NCBI GenBank assembly: GCA_030151565.1
Contig: JASLDM010000131.1
Coordinates: forward strand, 1 to 19,055
Source of the DNA: Flavobacterium sp.
GTDB lineage: Bacteria; Bacteroidota; Bacteroidia; Flavobacteriales; Flavobacteriaceae
Direction of reading: 5' to 3'
Length of the DNA: 19,055 nucleotides
In this document: positions 1 through 7,077 of the stretch, in pieces
How positions within the stretch are numbered: the stretch's first letter is position 1
Layout: every line of letters begins with the position of its first letter
The notes under the pieces: model-generated
Told to the model about the DNA's origin: nothing
The model's input: the letters and a program-made list of their open reading frames with translations, nothing else
Database searches by the model: none
Position numbers and translations under genes: made by a program

Positions 1-194
1 TCGTGATCAACTCCTTCGATACGTACTGAAGTAATAGCATACCCCTCTAACGAAGACAGAAGTACTCTTCTCAATGCATTACCAATAGTCAATCCATATC
101 CCGGTTCTAAAGGTCTAAATTCGAATTTACCTCTAAAATCGGTCGAATCAATCATGATAACTTTATCGGGCTTTTGAAAATTAAATATTGCCAT
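1..194 (-). CDS. rpoA: RNA polymerase alpha subunit (N-terminal 64 residues; cut by window edge)
   Basis: Alpha dimerises and nucleates assembly of the beta and beta' subunits of RNA polymerase. The visible part starts MAIFNFQKPDKV and runs 64 codons to the window edge, so the rest of the gene lies to the left. The block PLEPGYGLTIGNALRRVLLS (residues 28-47) is the conserved alpha N-terminal-domain segment that forms the dimer interface and contacts beta. It follows rpsD with a 25-nt gap, the usual alpha-operon order, so it should be transcribed with the ribosomal genes. The ATG at 192-194 is chosen because it gives the family's normal N-terminus; no Shine-Dalgarno sequence is visible before it. 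rplQ, the usual next gene, would lie outside the window. Confidence 0.97.
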   Translation of the reverse strand, partial: MAIFNFQKPDKVIMIDSTDFRGKFEFRPLEPGYGLTIGNALRRVLLSSLEGYAITSVRIEGVDH

Positions 195-219
195 ATTTGT
201 TTCGACTGAATGTCAATTA

Positions 220-825
220 TTATTTGTTGTACAACTCTACGATTAACTGCTCTTTGATGTTTTCTGGGATTTGAAGTCTCTGTGGTACAGATACAAAAGT
301 ACCTTCCATAGTTTCTCCATTCCAAGTAATCCATTCATAAACAGCACTAGAATTAGATAACGAACGCTCTATTGCTTCTAGAGATTTTGATTTTTCACGT
401 ACTGCAACTTTATCACCAGCTTTAAGTTGGTAAGATGGAATGTTTACTAACTCTCCATTTACAGTAATATGTCTGTGAGATACGATTTGACGCGCAGCAG
501 CACGAGACGGTGCAATACCCATTCTGTATACTACATTATCCAATCTAGATTCACATAACTGAATCAAAACTTCACCTGTTACTCCACGAGCAGCAGCTGC
601 TTTTTTGAAAAGGTTTCTAAATTGTTTTTCTAAAATACCATAAGTATATTTAGCTTTTTGTTTTTCCATCAACTGGATAGCATATTCAGATTTCTTACCT
701 CTTCTTTTTGCTAAACCATGTTGACCTGGAGGGTAATTTCTTTTTTCAAAAGATTTATCATCTCCGTAAATTGCCTCGCCAAATTTACGAGCAATTTTAG
801 TTTTTGGACCAGTATATCTTGCCAT
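220..825 (-). CDS. rpsD: 30S ribosomal protein S4 (uS4)
   Basis: S4 is a primary 16S rRNA 5'-domain binder that nucleates 30S assembly and helps form the mRNA entry channel. The protein has 201 residues, normal for the family. The N-terminal YPPGQHG motif is at 31-37 and the S4 RNA-binding domain spans about 92-155 (ESRLDNVVYRMG...AARQIVSHRHITVNG). The N-terminus has no CxxC pairs, so this is the zinc-free form. The gene lies between rpsK and rpoA. The 85-nt gap before it is unusually long for this operon and folds into a hairpin (841-894). S4 represses its own operon in E. coli and in Bacillus subtilis, so that hairpin is a natural candidate for feedback control. No SD lies close to the ATG. 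Confidence 0.98.
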   Translation of the reverse strand: MARYTGPKTKIARKFGEAIYGDDKSFEKRNYPPGQHGLAKRRGKKSEYAIQLMEKQKAKYTYGILEKQFRNLFKKAAAARGVTGEVLIQLCESRLDNVVYRMGIAPSRAAARQIVSHRHITVNGELVNIPSYQLKAGDKVAVREKSKSLEAIERSLSNSSAVYEWITWNGETMEGTFVSVPQRLQIPENIKEQLIVELYNK

Positions 826-828
826 CTT

Positions 829-894
829 AAAAAATTAAAAAAGGTAGGGATTATGAATTCAGGTCTCTTTCCTCCGATAATCTATTCCTACCTT
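829..894 (-). promoter_or_regulatory. Structured leader hairpin before rpsD (candidate S4 autoregulatory or attenuator element)
   Basis: Read on the minus strand, AAGGTAGG (894-887) pairs with CCTACCTT (848-841), and GATTAT (882-877) pairs with ATAATC (854-849). This gives a 14-bp helix interrupted only by a 4-nt bulge at 883-886, capped by a 22-nt loop (855-876). A T-rich run (TTTTAATTTT at 840-831) follows, then the rpsD ATG at 825. The loop contains GGAGGA (875-870), a strong SD-like hexamer, but it is 44 nt from the ATG and has no start codon at a usable distance. The position directly before the S4 gene suggests feedback control by S4. Comparative studies have, as I recall, proposed S4 leader RNAs in Bacteroidia and Flavobacteria, and this may be one. 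A transcription attenuator is the alternative. Confidence 0.65.
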
Positions 895-910
895 AGGTTA
901 TACTATAAAA

Positions 911-1294
911 TTAAACTCTTCTTCTTTTTGGAGGACGACACCCATTGTGTGGCATTGGTGTAATATCGATGATTTCAGTAACTTCGATACCTCCATTATG
1001 TAAAGATCTGATTGCAGATTCTCTACCATTTCCTGGACCTTTAACGTAAACTTTTACTTTTTTAAGTCCAGCCTCAATTGCAACTTTTCCACAATCTTCT
1101 GCAGCCATCTGCGCAGCATAAGGAGTGTTCTTTTTAGAACCTCGGAATCCCATTTTACCTGCTGATGACCAAGAAATCACTTCTCCTTTTTTATTAGTCA
1201 AAGAAATGATAATGTTGTTAAACGTCGCACTAATATGAGCTTCACCTGTTGATTCAACAAGTACTTTACGTTTTTTTGTATTCGCTTTAGCCAT
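911..1294 (-). CDS. rpsK: 30S ribosomal protein S11 (uS11)
   Basis: S11 sits on the 30S platform near the E site and contacts the 690 and 790 loops of 16S rRNA. The 127-residue protein is full length. It ends with the family's signature tail DITPMPHNGCRPPKRRRV (110-127). The Asn117-Gly118 pair matches the Asn that forms isoaspartate in E. coli S11. The central GFRGSKKNTPYAAQMAAE stretch (49-66) is also typical. The gene begins 11 nt after the rpsM stop. It is followed by the 85-nt structured gap before rpsD, so any transcription attenuation there would leave rpsM and rpsK expressed while lowering rpsD and rpoA. Confidence 0.98.
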   Translation of the reverse strand: MAKANTKKRKVLVESTGEAHISATFNNIIISLTNKKGEVISWSSAGKMGFRGSKKNTPYAAQMAAEDCGKVAIEAGLKKVKVYVKGPGNGRESAIRSLHNGGIEVTEIIDITPMPHNGCRPPKRRRV

Positions 1295-1305
1295 ATTACT
1301 ACTTA

Positions 1306-1680
1306 TTATTTAGTTGCTTTTTTCTTGTTAGCAACAGTTTTTCTTTTACCTTTTCTAGTTCTAGAGTTGTTTTTCGTTCTTTGCCCTCTTAAAGGAAGAC
1401 CAGTTCTATGACGAATACCTCTGTAACATCCGATATCCATTAAACGTTTAATGTTTAATGAAGTTTCAGAACGCAATTCCCCTTCAATTTTGTAGTAAGA
1501 AACTGCTTCACGGATAGCTCCGATTTCATCATCGTTCCAATCTTGAACTTTCTTGTCTTCGCTAACGTTTGCTTTTTCAAGTATCTCTTTAGCTCTGCTT
1601 GAACCTACTCCAAAAATGTAGGTAAGAGCAATAACTCCTCTTTTGTGTTTAGGTATATCTACCCCTGCGATTCTTGCCAT
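1306..1680 (-). CDS. rpsM: 30S ribosomal protein S13 (uS13)
   Basis: S13 lies in the 30S head, makes intersubunit bridges to L5 and 23S rRNA, and its basic tail reaches toward P-site tRNA. The protein starts MARIAGVDIPKHKRG and has the helix-two-turn-helix RNA-binding motif around IFGVGSSRAKEIL (22-34). The conserved IGCYRGIRHRTGLPLRGQ block covers 83-100, followed by a lysine- and arginine-rich tail to residue 124. The length is normal. It starts 2 nt after the rpmJ stop, so the two are probably translationally coupled. In E. coli the S4 operator lies before rpsM; here the 2-nt gap leaves no room for such a structure outside coding sequence. Confidence 0.98.
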   Translation of the reverse strand: MARIAGVDIPKHKRGVIALTYIFGVGSSRAKEILEKANVSEDKKVQDWNDDEIGAIREAVSYYKIEGELRSETSLNIKRLMDIGCYRGIRHRTGLPLRGQRTKNNSRTRKGKRKTVANKKKATK

Positions 1681-1682
1681 AA

Positions 1683-1799
1683 TTATCCTTGTCTTTGTTT
1701 AAATCTAGGATTCTTTTTATTAATAACGTAAAGTCTTCCTTTTCTACGTACTATAATGCACTCGGCACTTCTTTTTTTAACTGATGCTCTTACTTTCAT
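1683..1799 (-). CDS. rpmJ: 50S ribosomal protein L36 (bL36), form lacking the zinc ribbon
   Basis: This is a 38-codon gene, starting MKVRASVKKRSAECIIV and ending NPRFKQRQG, recognisable from the L36 termini MKVRASVKK and KQRQG. L36 binds 23S rRNA domains near the base of the L7/L12 stalk. In the zinc-binding form the ligands are C11, C14, C27 and H33. Here those positions hold Ser11, Cys14, Asn27 and Phe33, so three of the four ligands are gone and zinc cannot be held in the normal way. This is the C-minus type known from many genomes and should make L36 independent of zinc supply. It lies between infA (11-nt gap) and rpsM (2-nt gap). Confidence 0.96.
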   Translation of the reverse strand: MKVRASVKKRSAECIIVRRKGRLYVINKKNPRFKQRQG

Positions 1800-1810
1800 T
1801 TTAATAGCCT

Positions 1811-2026
1811 TTAGTATCTATAAGTAATTCTTGCTTTAGTCAAGTCATAAGGGCTCATCTCCAATTTAACTCGGTCTCCAGGTAACAACTTAATATAATG
1901 CATACGCATTTTACCAGAGATGTGAGCAATTACAACATGTCCATTTTCTAATTCTACGCGGAACATTGCATTTGATAATGCTTCTATGATAGCTCCGTCT
2001 TGTTCTATTGCTGATTGTTTTGCCAT
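1811..2026 (-). CDS. infA: Translation initiation factor IF-1
   Basis: IF-1 occupies the 30S A site during initiation and supports IF-2 and IF-3. The 71-residue protein is a single OB fold and follows the E. coli sequence closely: MFRVELENGHVV (21-32), AHISGKMR (34-41) and SPYDLTKARI (58-67). It starts 5 nt after the secY stop. In many bacteria adk and/or map lie between secY and infA, and neither is present here. This is the only infA visible. The ATG start is preceded by AT-rich sequence with no SD. Confidence 0.98.
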   Translation of the reverse strand: MAKQSAIEQDGAIIEALSNAMFRVELENGHVVIAHISGKMRMHYIKLLPGDRVKLEMSPYDLTKARITYRY

Positions 2027-2031
2027 AAAAA

Positions 2032-3378
2032 CTAAGCTAATGCCTTTCTATTTTTACCACTTGTCATCATACTGTCGTATTGTTTATTCAACAAATAAGC
2101 ATTTATCTGCTGAATCGTGTCTATTGCAACACTTACCATAATTAACAGGGATGTTCCGCCATAAAACATTGCCCATCCTTGCTGAACTCCTAACACGCTT
2201 ACAACAATTGCTGGGAACACAGCTATTAATGCAAGGAATAAAGAACCAGGGAAGGTGATCAAAGACATAATCTTATCCAAATAGTCAGAAGTCTCAGTTC
2301 CAGGACGAATCCCAGGAATAAAACCACCACTACGCTTCAAATCATCTGCCATTTTATTCGTAGGTACCGTAATTGCGGTGTAAAAGTACGTAAAAATTAT
2401 GATTAATAAAGCAAAAAGTAAATTATACTGCCATCCGAACACATTATGGAATGTTGCACTGATCGATTGAGCAGTGTCAGATGTAGATAATCCAGCTACT
2501 GCAGCAGGAACAAACATGATAGCCTGAGCGAAAATAATCGGCATCACTCCAGAAGCATTAAGCTTTAAAGGAATCCACTGACGATTACCACCTAACATTG
2601 ACTGATCATAAGTACCTGAAGCACTTCTTCTTGCATATTGAACTGGTATTCTTCTGATTGCAAGTGTCAAATAGATACATGCAACAATGATTAATAACCA
2701 TAAAATTACTTCAATAACCAACAACATGAGTCCTCCATTGTTTTCTGTAGTTCTCGATTGAAACTCTTGAATGAAAGACATTGGTAGTCTTGCAATAATT
2801 CCAACCATAATTAACAATGAAATACCATTTCCAATACCTTTATCAGTAATTTTTTCACCTAACCACATTGCAAAAACAGTTCCGGTAACTAAAATTATTA
2901 CTGAAGAAAACAAGAATGAGAAAGAATTGAAACCTAACAAAAACGCATCAGGAGGAAGTTGTACATACAAGTTGTAAATATAACTTGGTCCTTGCAACAA
3001 GGTAATACCGATGGTAAGCCATCTAGTTATTTGATTCATTTTCTTTCTACCACTTTCTCCATCGTTTTGTAATTTCTGAAGATAAGGAACCGCGATTCCC
3101 ATCAACTGCACTACAATAGAAGCAGAAATATATGGCATAATACCCAATGCAAATACAGATGCTTGCGAAAATGCACCACCTGTAAAAACATTAATCAACC
3201 AACCAATACCTTGATCAGTTTGATCTGTTAAAGCTTGTAATTTCGTTGCATCAATACCTGGGAGTGTTACTTGTGTACCGAAACGATACACAACTAACAA
3301 CCCAAGAGTTATTAAAATTTTATTTTTTAACTCCTCAATTTTCCAAATATTGGCTAATGTTTCAAAAAACTTTTTCAT
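2032..3378 (-). CDS. secY: Protein translocase subunit SecY
   Basis: SecY is the ten-helix inner-membrane channel of the Sec translocon, working with SecE, SecG and SecA or the ribosome. The 448-residue protein is of normal length. The sequence shows multiple hydrophobic helices: the first near 21-36, then GIMPYISASIVVQL (79-92). GEKITDKGIGNGISLLI covers 174-190. The cytosolic loop GGFIPGIRPGTET (351-363) contains the conserved Arg358 that matches the SecA- and ribosome-contacting arginine of E. coli loop C5. GGTSLLIMVSVAIDT (407-421) is the family's tenth-helix signature. The gene follows rplO by 16 nt and precedes infA by 5 nt, tying translocon supply to ribosome supply as in most bacteria. 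Confidence 0.98.
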   Translation of the reverse strand: MKKFFETLANIWKIEELKNKILITLGLLVVYRFGTQVTLPGIDATKLQALTDQTDQGIGWLINVFTGGAFSQASVFALGIMPYISASIVVQLMGIAVPYLQKLQNDGESGRKKMNQITRWLTIGITLLQGPSYIYNLYVQLPPDAFLLGFNSFSFLFSSVIILVTGTVFAMWLGEKITDKGIGNGISLLIMVGIIARLPMSFIQEFQSRTTENNGGLMLLVIEVILWLLIIVACIYLTLAIRRIPVQYARRSASGTYDQSMLGGNRQWIPLKLNASGVMPIIFAQAIMFVPAAVAGLSTSDTAQSISATFHNVFGWQYNLLFALLIIIFTYFYTAITVPTNKMADDLKRSGGFIPGIRPGTETSDYLDKIMSLITFPGSLFLALIAVFPAIVVSVLGVQQGWAMFYGGTSLLIMVSVAIDTIQQINAYLLNKQYDSMMTSGKNRKALA

Positions 3379-3394
3379 CCTGTTAGTTAAGATT

Positions 3395-3847
3395 TTATAA
3401 AGTTACAACCTCACCTCCAGCAGCTTCAATAGCTTCTTTCGCTGACGCTGAAAATTTGTGAGCAGATACTTTTAATTTAGCTTTAATTTCTCCACGCCCT
3501 AAAACCTTTACCACACTATTTTTTGAAGTTAATCCTAAATCAACTAAAAGACCGAAATCAACAGTATCAGTGATTCTTCCGTTATCAACTAAAACTTGTA
3601 AAGTTTCTAAGTTAACAACGTCATACTCTACTCTATTGATGTTTTTGAAACCAAATTTAGGAACACGTCTTTGAAGTGGCATTTGCCCTCCTTCAAATCC
3701 GATTTTCTTAGAATATCCTGAACGTGATTTAGCTCCCTTATGTCCTCTTGTAGAAGTTCCTCCTTTTCCAGAACCTTCACCACGACCAACACGTTTGTTT
3801 TGGTTGTGTACTGAACCGTTTGCTGGTTGTAAATTACTTAAATTCAT
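3395..3847 (-). CDS. rplO: 50S ribosomal protein L15 (uL15)
   Basis: L15 is a late-binding large-subunit protein with a long N-terminal extension that threads between 23S rRNA domains. The 150-residue sequence has the characteristic Gly/Arg/Lys-rich extension RVGRGEGSGKGGTSTRGHKG (20-39), then GFEGGQMPLQRRVPKFGF (50-67), which is the family signature. The globular C-terminal half ends in SAKEAIEAAGGEVVTL. It sits between rpmD (11-nt gap) and secY (16-nt gap), the standard spc order. No SD is visible before the ATG; the upstream bases are A/T only apart from a few G. Confidence 0.98.
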   Translation of the reverse strand: MNLSNLQPANGSVHNQNKRVGRGEGSGKGGTSTRGHKGAKSRSGYSKKIGFEGGQMPLQRRVPKFGFKNINRVEYDVVNLETLQVLVDNGRITDTVDFGLLVDLGLTSKNSVVKVLGRGEIKAKLKVSAHKFSASAKEAIEAAGGEVVTL

Positions 3848-3858
3848 ACTTTACAAAA

Positions 3859-4041
3859 TTATTTAATTTCTTCTACAGAAACTAAGTGTTGAACTTTATT
3901 TACCATTCCCAAAATAGCGCTAGTAGCTTCATGTTCTACTGTTTGCCCTAATTTGCGAAGTCCTAAAGCCTCTAATGTTCTCTTCTGTGGAAGAGGACAA
4001 TTAATTTGGCTTCTTACTTGTTTTACTTTAATTTTTGACAT
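3859..4041 (-). CDS. rpmD: 50S ribosomal protein L30 (uL30)
   Basis: L30 is a small globular large-subunit protein that binds 23S rRNA domain II. From the ATG at 4041-4039 it has 60 residues and starts MSKIKVKQVRSQINCP, which matches the usual bacterial L30 length. The open frame extends three codons further to a TTG at 4050, but that start would add three residues (MSI) with no family support and would leave only 2 nt after the rpsE stop codon region, so the ATG is preferred. LGLRKLGQTVEHEAT (26-40) is the conserved core. Many bacteria lack L30 in this cluster, but here it is present and intact between rpsE and rplO. Confidence 0.95.
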   Translation of the reverse strand: MSKIKVKQVRSQINCPLPQKRTLEALGLRKLGQTVEHEATSAILGMVNKVQHLVSVEEIK

Positions 4042-4052
4042 AATACTCAAAA

Positions 4053-4577
4053 TTAACCTTTAAATACTTTTTCTAAAGAAATTCCTCTTTGTTTTGCAAC
4101 TGTAGAAGCGCTTCTTAGGCGTAACAAAGCATCGAAAGTAGCTTTAACCACGTTATGTGGATTTGAAGATCCTTGTGATTTAGACAATACATCGCTAATT
4201 CCAACAGACTCTACTACCGCTCTGACAGATCCCCCAGCGATTACTCCAGTACCCAAAGATGCAGGCATCAAGAATACACGAGCTCCACTGAATTTCCCTT
4301 TTTGCTCATGAGGGATAGTATGACCATTTAATGGAATACGTACTAAGTTTTTCTTTGCATCTTCCACCGCTTTAGCGATTGCTTCAGAAACATCCTTAGA
4401 TTTACCCAAACCATGACCCACTACACCGTTCTCATCACCAACTACAACTACAGCAGAGAAACCAAACGCTCTCCCCCCTTTAGTTACTTTGGTAACACGA
4501 TTTACACTAACCAAACGGTCTTTCAAATCAAGACCACTTGGTTTTACAAATTCTACGTTTTTATAATTTTGATACAT
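4053..4577 (-). CDS. rpsE: 30S ribosomal protein S5 (uS5)
   Basis: S5 lies behind the decoding centre and affects fidelity and mRNA entry. The 174-residue protein has the N-terminal double-stranded-RNA-binding-like domain (about 18-85) and the C-terminal domain with GTGVIAGGSVRAVVESVGI (111-129). The loop VTKGGRAFGFSA (31-42) corresponds to the loop where spectinomycin-resistance changes arise in other bacteria; no deletion is apparent there. It follows rplR by 6 nt. The neighbouring genes and spacing are standard for the spc operon. Confidence 0.98.
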   Translation of the reverse strand: MYQNYKNVEFVKPSGLDLKDRLVSVNRVTKVTKGGRAFGFSAVVVVGDENGVVGHGLGKSKDVSEAIAKAVEDAKKNLVRIPLNGHTIPHEQKGKFSGARVFLMPASLGTGVIAGGSVRAVVESVGISDVLSKSQGSSNPHNVVKATFDALLRLRSASTVAKQRGISLEKVFKG

Positions 4578-4583
4578 AACTAA

Positions 4584-4934
4584 TTAGAATTTTAATCCAG
4601 CTTCTCTAGCACCGTCTGCTAATGATTTAACACGTCCGTGGTATAAATATCCATTTCTGTCGAAAGATACAGTTTCTACACCAGCTTTTAAAGCTTTCTC
4701 TGCAATTAGTTTCCCAACCGATGCAGCAGTTTCAATATTGGTTCCTCTTGTTATCCCAGCTTCTCTTGAAGAGGCTGTAGCTAGAGTTACTCCATTTACA
4801 TCATCTATGACTTGAGCATAGATTTCTTTATTACTTCTGAATACAGAAAGTCTTGGTTTAGCAGCAGTTCCGCTTACAATCTTTCTGACTCTGAACTTTA
4901 TACGTTGTCTTCTTTCAGATTTTGTTAATGACAT
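4584..4934 (-). CDS. rplR: 50S ribosomal protein L18 (uL18)
   Basis: L18 binds 5S rRNA and, with L5, brings it into the central protuberance. The 116-residue protein has a basic N-terminus (SLTKSERRQRIKFRVRKI), the core RLSVFRSNKEIYAQVIDD (28-45) and the C-terminal family signature FDRNGYLYHGRVKSLADGAR (95-114), ending REAGLKF. The length is normal. It is 11 nt downstream of rplF and 6 nt upstream of rpsE. Confidence 0.98.
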   Translation of the reverse strand: MSLTKSERRQRIKFRVRKIVSGTAAKPRLSVFRSNKEIYAQVIDDVNGVTLATASSREAGITRGTNIETAASVGKLIAEKALKAGVETVSFDRNGYLYHGRVKSLADGAREAGLKF

Positions 4935-4945
4935 AGTCTTAAATT

Positions 4946-5488
4946 TTAAGCTGATTTACCTGCTTTTCTTCTTAATTCTTCACCTACAAACTTGATACCT
5001 TTTCCTTTGTAAGGTTCTGGTTTACGGAATGAGCGAATTTTAGCTGCAACTTGTCCAACAAGTTGTTTGTCTGCAGAAGTTAATTTTACTAATGGATTCT
5101 TACCTTTTTCAGATATTGTTTCAACTGTTACTTCAGGAGCAATATCCATTAAAATGTTGTGAGAAAAACCTAAAGCTAAGTCTAAACGTTGCCCTTGGTT
5201 TGAAGCACGAAATCCAACACCCACTAATTCTAGTGTAAGTGTAAATCCTTCATTAACTCCAACAATCATATTGTTAATTAAGCTTCTGTATAAACCATGC
5301 TTAGATCTAATATCTTTTGCATCTGATTCACGCTCAACAATTACTTGTCCTTCTTCAACTTTTACAGTAACATCATTAATTTCCTGAGTAAGTTCGCCTA
5401 ATTTTCCTTTAACTACAATCTCACCTTCTTTAACAGTAACTGTTACATCTGCTGGGATTGTTATTGGACTTTTACCTATTCTTGACAT
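4946..5488 (-). CDS. rplF: 50S ribosomal protein L6 (uL6)
   Basis: L6 sits at the base of the L7/L12 stalk near the sarcin-ricin loop, where EF-G and EF-Tu dock. It begins MSRIGKSPITIPADVTV and has the two repeated alpha/beta domains of the family (about 1-82 and 83-180). The C-terminal signature RKPEPYKGKGIKFVGEELRR is at 155-174. The 180-residue length is normal. It lies between rpsH and rplR. The repeated-domain structure is family knowledge; the C-terminal motif is what identifies it directly. Confidence 0.98.
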   Translation of the reverse strand: MSRIGKSPITIPADVTVTVKEGEIVVKGKLGELTQEINDVTVKVEEGQVIVERESDAKDIRSKHGLYRSLINNMIVGVNEGFTLTLELVGVGFRASNQGQRLDLALGFSHNILMDIAPEVTVETISEKGKNPLVKLTSADKQLVGQVAAKIRSFRKPEPYKGKGIKFVGEELRRKAGKSA

Positions 5489-5504
5489 TTCTAAGTCTTT
5501 TTAA

Positions 5505-5903
5505 TTAGTATACGTAACAAACTACTTCTCCACCAACATTCATTTGTTTCGCTTGTTTTCCAGTCATCAATCCTTTTGATGTTGAAATAATAGCGATTCC
5601 TAAACCGTTTAAGATTCTAGGAAGATCTGCTGAAGATGCATATTTACGCAAACCTGGTTTACTAATTCTCTGGATATCTCTAATAACTGACTCTTTAGTG
5701 TCTTTATCATATTTCAAAGCTATTTTGATCGTTCCTTGTACAGAACTGTCATCAAATTTATAGCTTAAGATATATCCTTGATCGAATAAAATTTTCGTGA
5801 TTTCTTTTTTAAATTTAGATGCAGGAATTTCTACCACTTTGTGGTTCGCACGCACTGCGTTTCTAATTCTTGTAAGGAAATCTGCTATTGGATCTGTATA
5901 CAT
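5505..5903 (-). CDS. rpsH: 30S ribosomal protein S8 (uS8)
   Basis: S8 binds the central domain of 16S rRNA and is an early assembly protein. The protein begins MYTDPIADFLTRIRNAVRAN and ends with the conserved GLGIAIISTSKGLMTGKQAK region and NVGGEVVCYVY. The 132-residue length is standard. In E. coli S8 represses the spc operon by binding near the rplE start. Here only 2 nt separate rplX and rplE, so an equivalent site would have to lie inside coding sequence. The ATG is preceded by a run of A residues, which is common at SD-less start sites in this group. Confidence 0.98.
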   Translation of the reverse strand: MYTDPIADFLTRIRNAVRANHKVVEIPASKFKKEITKILFDQGYILSYKFDDSSVQGTIKIALKYDKDTKESVIRDIQRISKPGLRKYASSADLPRILNGLGIAIISTSKGLMTGKQAKQMNVGGEVVCYVY

Positions 5904-5924
5904 TTTTTTTACCTTTAATCTTAA

Positions 5925-6194
5925 TTACCAACTTGCCTTTTTAACTCCAGGTATCAATCCATTGTTTGCCATTTCACGGAACGTTACACGTGATAAACCG
6001 AATTGACGCATATACCCTCTAGGTCTTCCTGTTAATTTACATCTGTTATGTAAACGTACTGGAGAAGCATTTTTAGGTAATTTTTGTAAACCTTCATAGT
6101 CACCTGCTTCCAAAAGAGCTTTTCTTTTATCTGCATATTTAGCTACTAATGCTTGTCTTTTAACCTCACGGGCTTTCATTGATTCTTTAGCCAT
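5925..6194 (-). CDS. rpsN: 30S ribosomal protein S14 (uS14), long zinc-free form
   Basis: S14 is a 30S head protein that contacts S3, S10 and S19. At 89 residues this is the long form that has no zinc ribbon. The signature NRCKLTGRPRGYMRQFGLSR covers 50-69, but only one cysteine (Cys52) is present where the short type has CxxC pairs. The C-terminus GLIPGVKKASW is typical. With the C-minus L36 in the same operon, both proteins that could carry zinc here are zinc-independent. It lies 2 nt after the rplE stop and 21 nt before rpsH. Confidence 0.98.
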   Translation of the reverse strand: MAKESMKAREVKRQALVAKYADKRKALLEAGDYEGLQKLPKNASPVRLHNRCKLTGRPRGYMRQFGLSRVTFREMANNGLIPGVKKASW

Positions 6195-6196
6195 AC

Positions 6197-6748
6197 TTAA
6201 TTCTTTTTAAAAGGTAACCCTAATTCAGCAAGTAAAGATTTCGCTTCTTTATCTGTCTCTGCAGATGTAACGAAAGTGATATCAAAACCAGCGATTTTGT
6301 TTACTTTATCGATGTTGATTTCTGGGAAAATAATTTGCTCAGTAACTCCTAAGTTATAATTTCCTCTTCCATCAAAACCATCAGATTTAATTCCTGAAAA
6401 GTCTCTAACTCGTGGTAATGCAGAAGTAACCAAACGGTCTAAAAATTCATACATTCTTTCTCCACGTAACGTTACTTTTGCCCCAATTGGCATTCCTTTT
6501 CTTAATTTAAAAGAAGCAACGTCTTTCTTAGAGATGGTAGCTACTGCTTTTTGTCCAGTGATTTTTGTTAGCTCTTCTACTGCGTAGTCAACTAATTTTT
6601 TATCTGAAACGGCAGCTCCAACTCCACGGCTTACAACAATTTTTTCAAGTTTAGGAACTTGCATTACATTTTTGTAACCGAATTCTTCAGTAAGAGCAGA
6701 GATTACTCTGCTTTTATATTCCTCTTTAAGTCTTGGTATATAAGCCAT
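6197..6748 (-). CDS. rplE: 50S ribosomal protein L5 (uL5)
   Basis: L5 binds 5S rRNA in the central protuberance and contacts P-site tRNA and S13. The 183-residue sequence begins MAYIPRLKEEYKSRVISAL. It contains the P-site loop region FKLRKGMPIGAKVTLRGERM (79-98) and the conserved block FPEINIDKVNKIAGFDITFV (141-160). It lies 2 nt downstream of rplX and 2 nt upstream of rpsN, so translational coupling is likely across all three. Confidence 0.98.
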   Translation of the reverse strand: MAYIPRLKEEYKSRVISALTEEFGYKNVMQVPKLEKIVVSRGVGAAVSDKKLVDYAVEELTKITGQKAVATISKKDVASFKLRKGMPIGAKVTLRGERMYEFLDRLVTSALPRVRDFSGIKSDGFDGRGNYNLGVTEQIIFPEINIDKVNKIAGFDITFVTSAETDKEAKSLLAELGLPFKKN

Positions 6749-6750
6749 AA

Positions 6751-7065
6751 CTATAATACTTGATTTGATTTTTTAGAAACTCTTACTTTTTTCCCATCCT
6801 CAACTCTCATAGCTACTCTTGTAGCTTCGTTAGTTTTTGGATCTATCAATGCGATATTTGAGATATGAATAGGAGCTTCTTTTTTAACAATTCCACCTTG
6901 AGGGTTCGTAGCACTAGGCTTAACGTGTTTTGAAATCATATTCACCCCTTCAACAATAGCTTTGTTTTTTTCACGTAATACTCGTACTACTTTCCCTTCT
7001 GATCCTTTATGATCACCAGCGATAACGCGTACAGTATCTCCTGATTTTATCTTTAGCTTCATCAT
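6751..7065 (-). CDS. rplX: 50S ribosomal protein L24 (uL24)
   Basis: L24 is one of two assembly-initiator proteins of the large subunit and lies near the exit tunnel. The N-terminal KOW motif is clear: KSGDTVRVIAGDHKGSEGKV (7-26). The middle contains KAIVEGVNMISKHVKPS, typical of the family. There are two adjacent ATG codons at 7063-7065 and 7060-7062. I annotate the first, giving 104 residues, but the second is equally possible and changes only one residue. It follows rplN by 12 nt. Confidence 0.97.
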   Translation of the reverse strand: MMKLKIKSGDTVRVIAGDHKGSEGKVVRVLREKNKAIVEGVNMISKHVKPSATNPQGGIVKKEAPIHISNIALIDPKTNEATRVAMRVEDGKKVRVSKKSNQVL

Positions 7066-7077
7066 CTTTTGAACGAA

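Noticed and set aside
718..963. Plus-strand open frame of 81 codons across rpsD, the leader hairpin and rpsK
   Set aside because: It is antisense to two ribosomal genes and the leader; no promoter or family match.
4042..4050. TTG start giving a 63-residue L30
   Set aside because: The ATG at 4041 gives the standard 60-residue protein; the extra MSI residues have no support.
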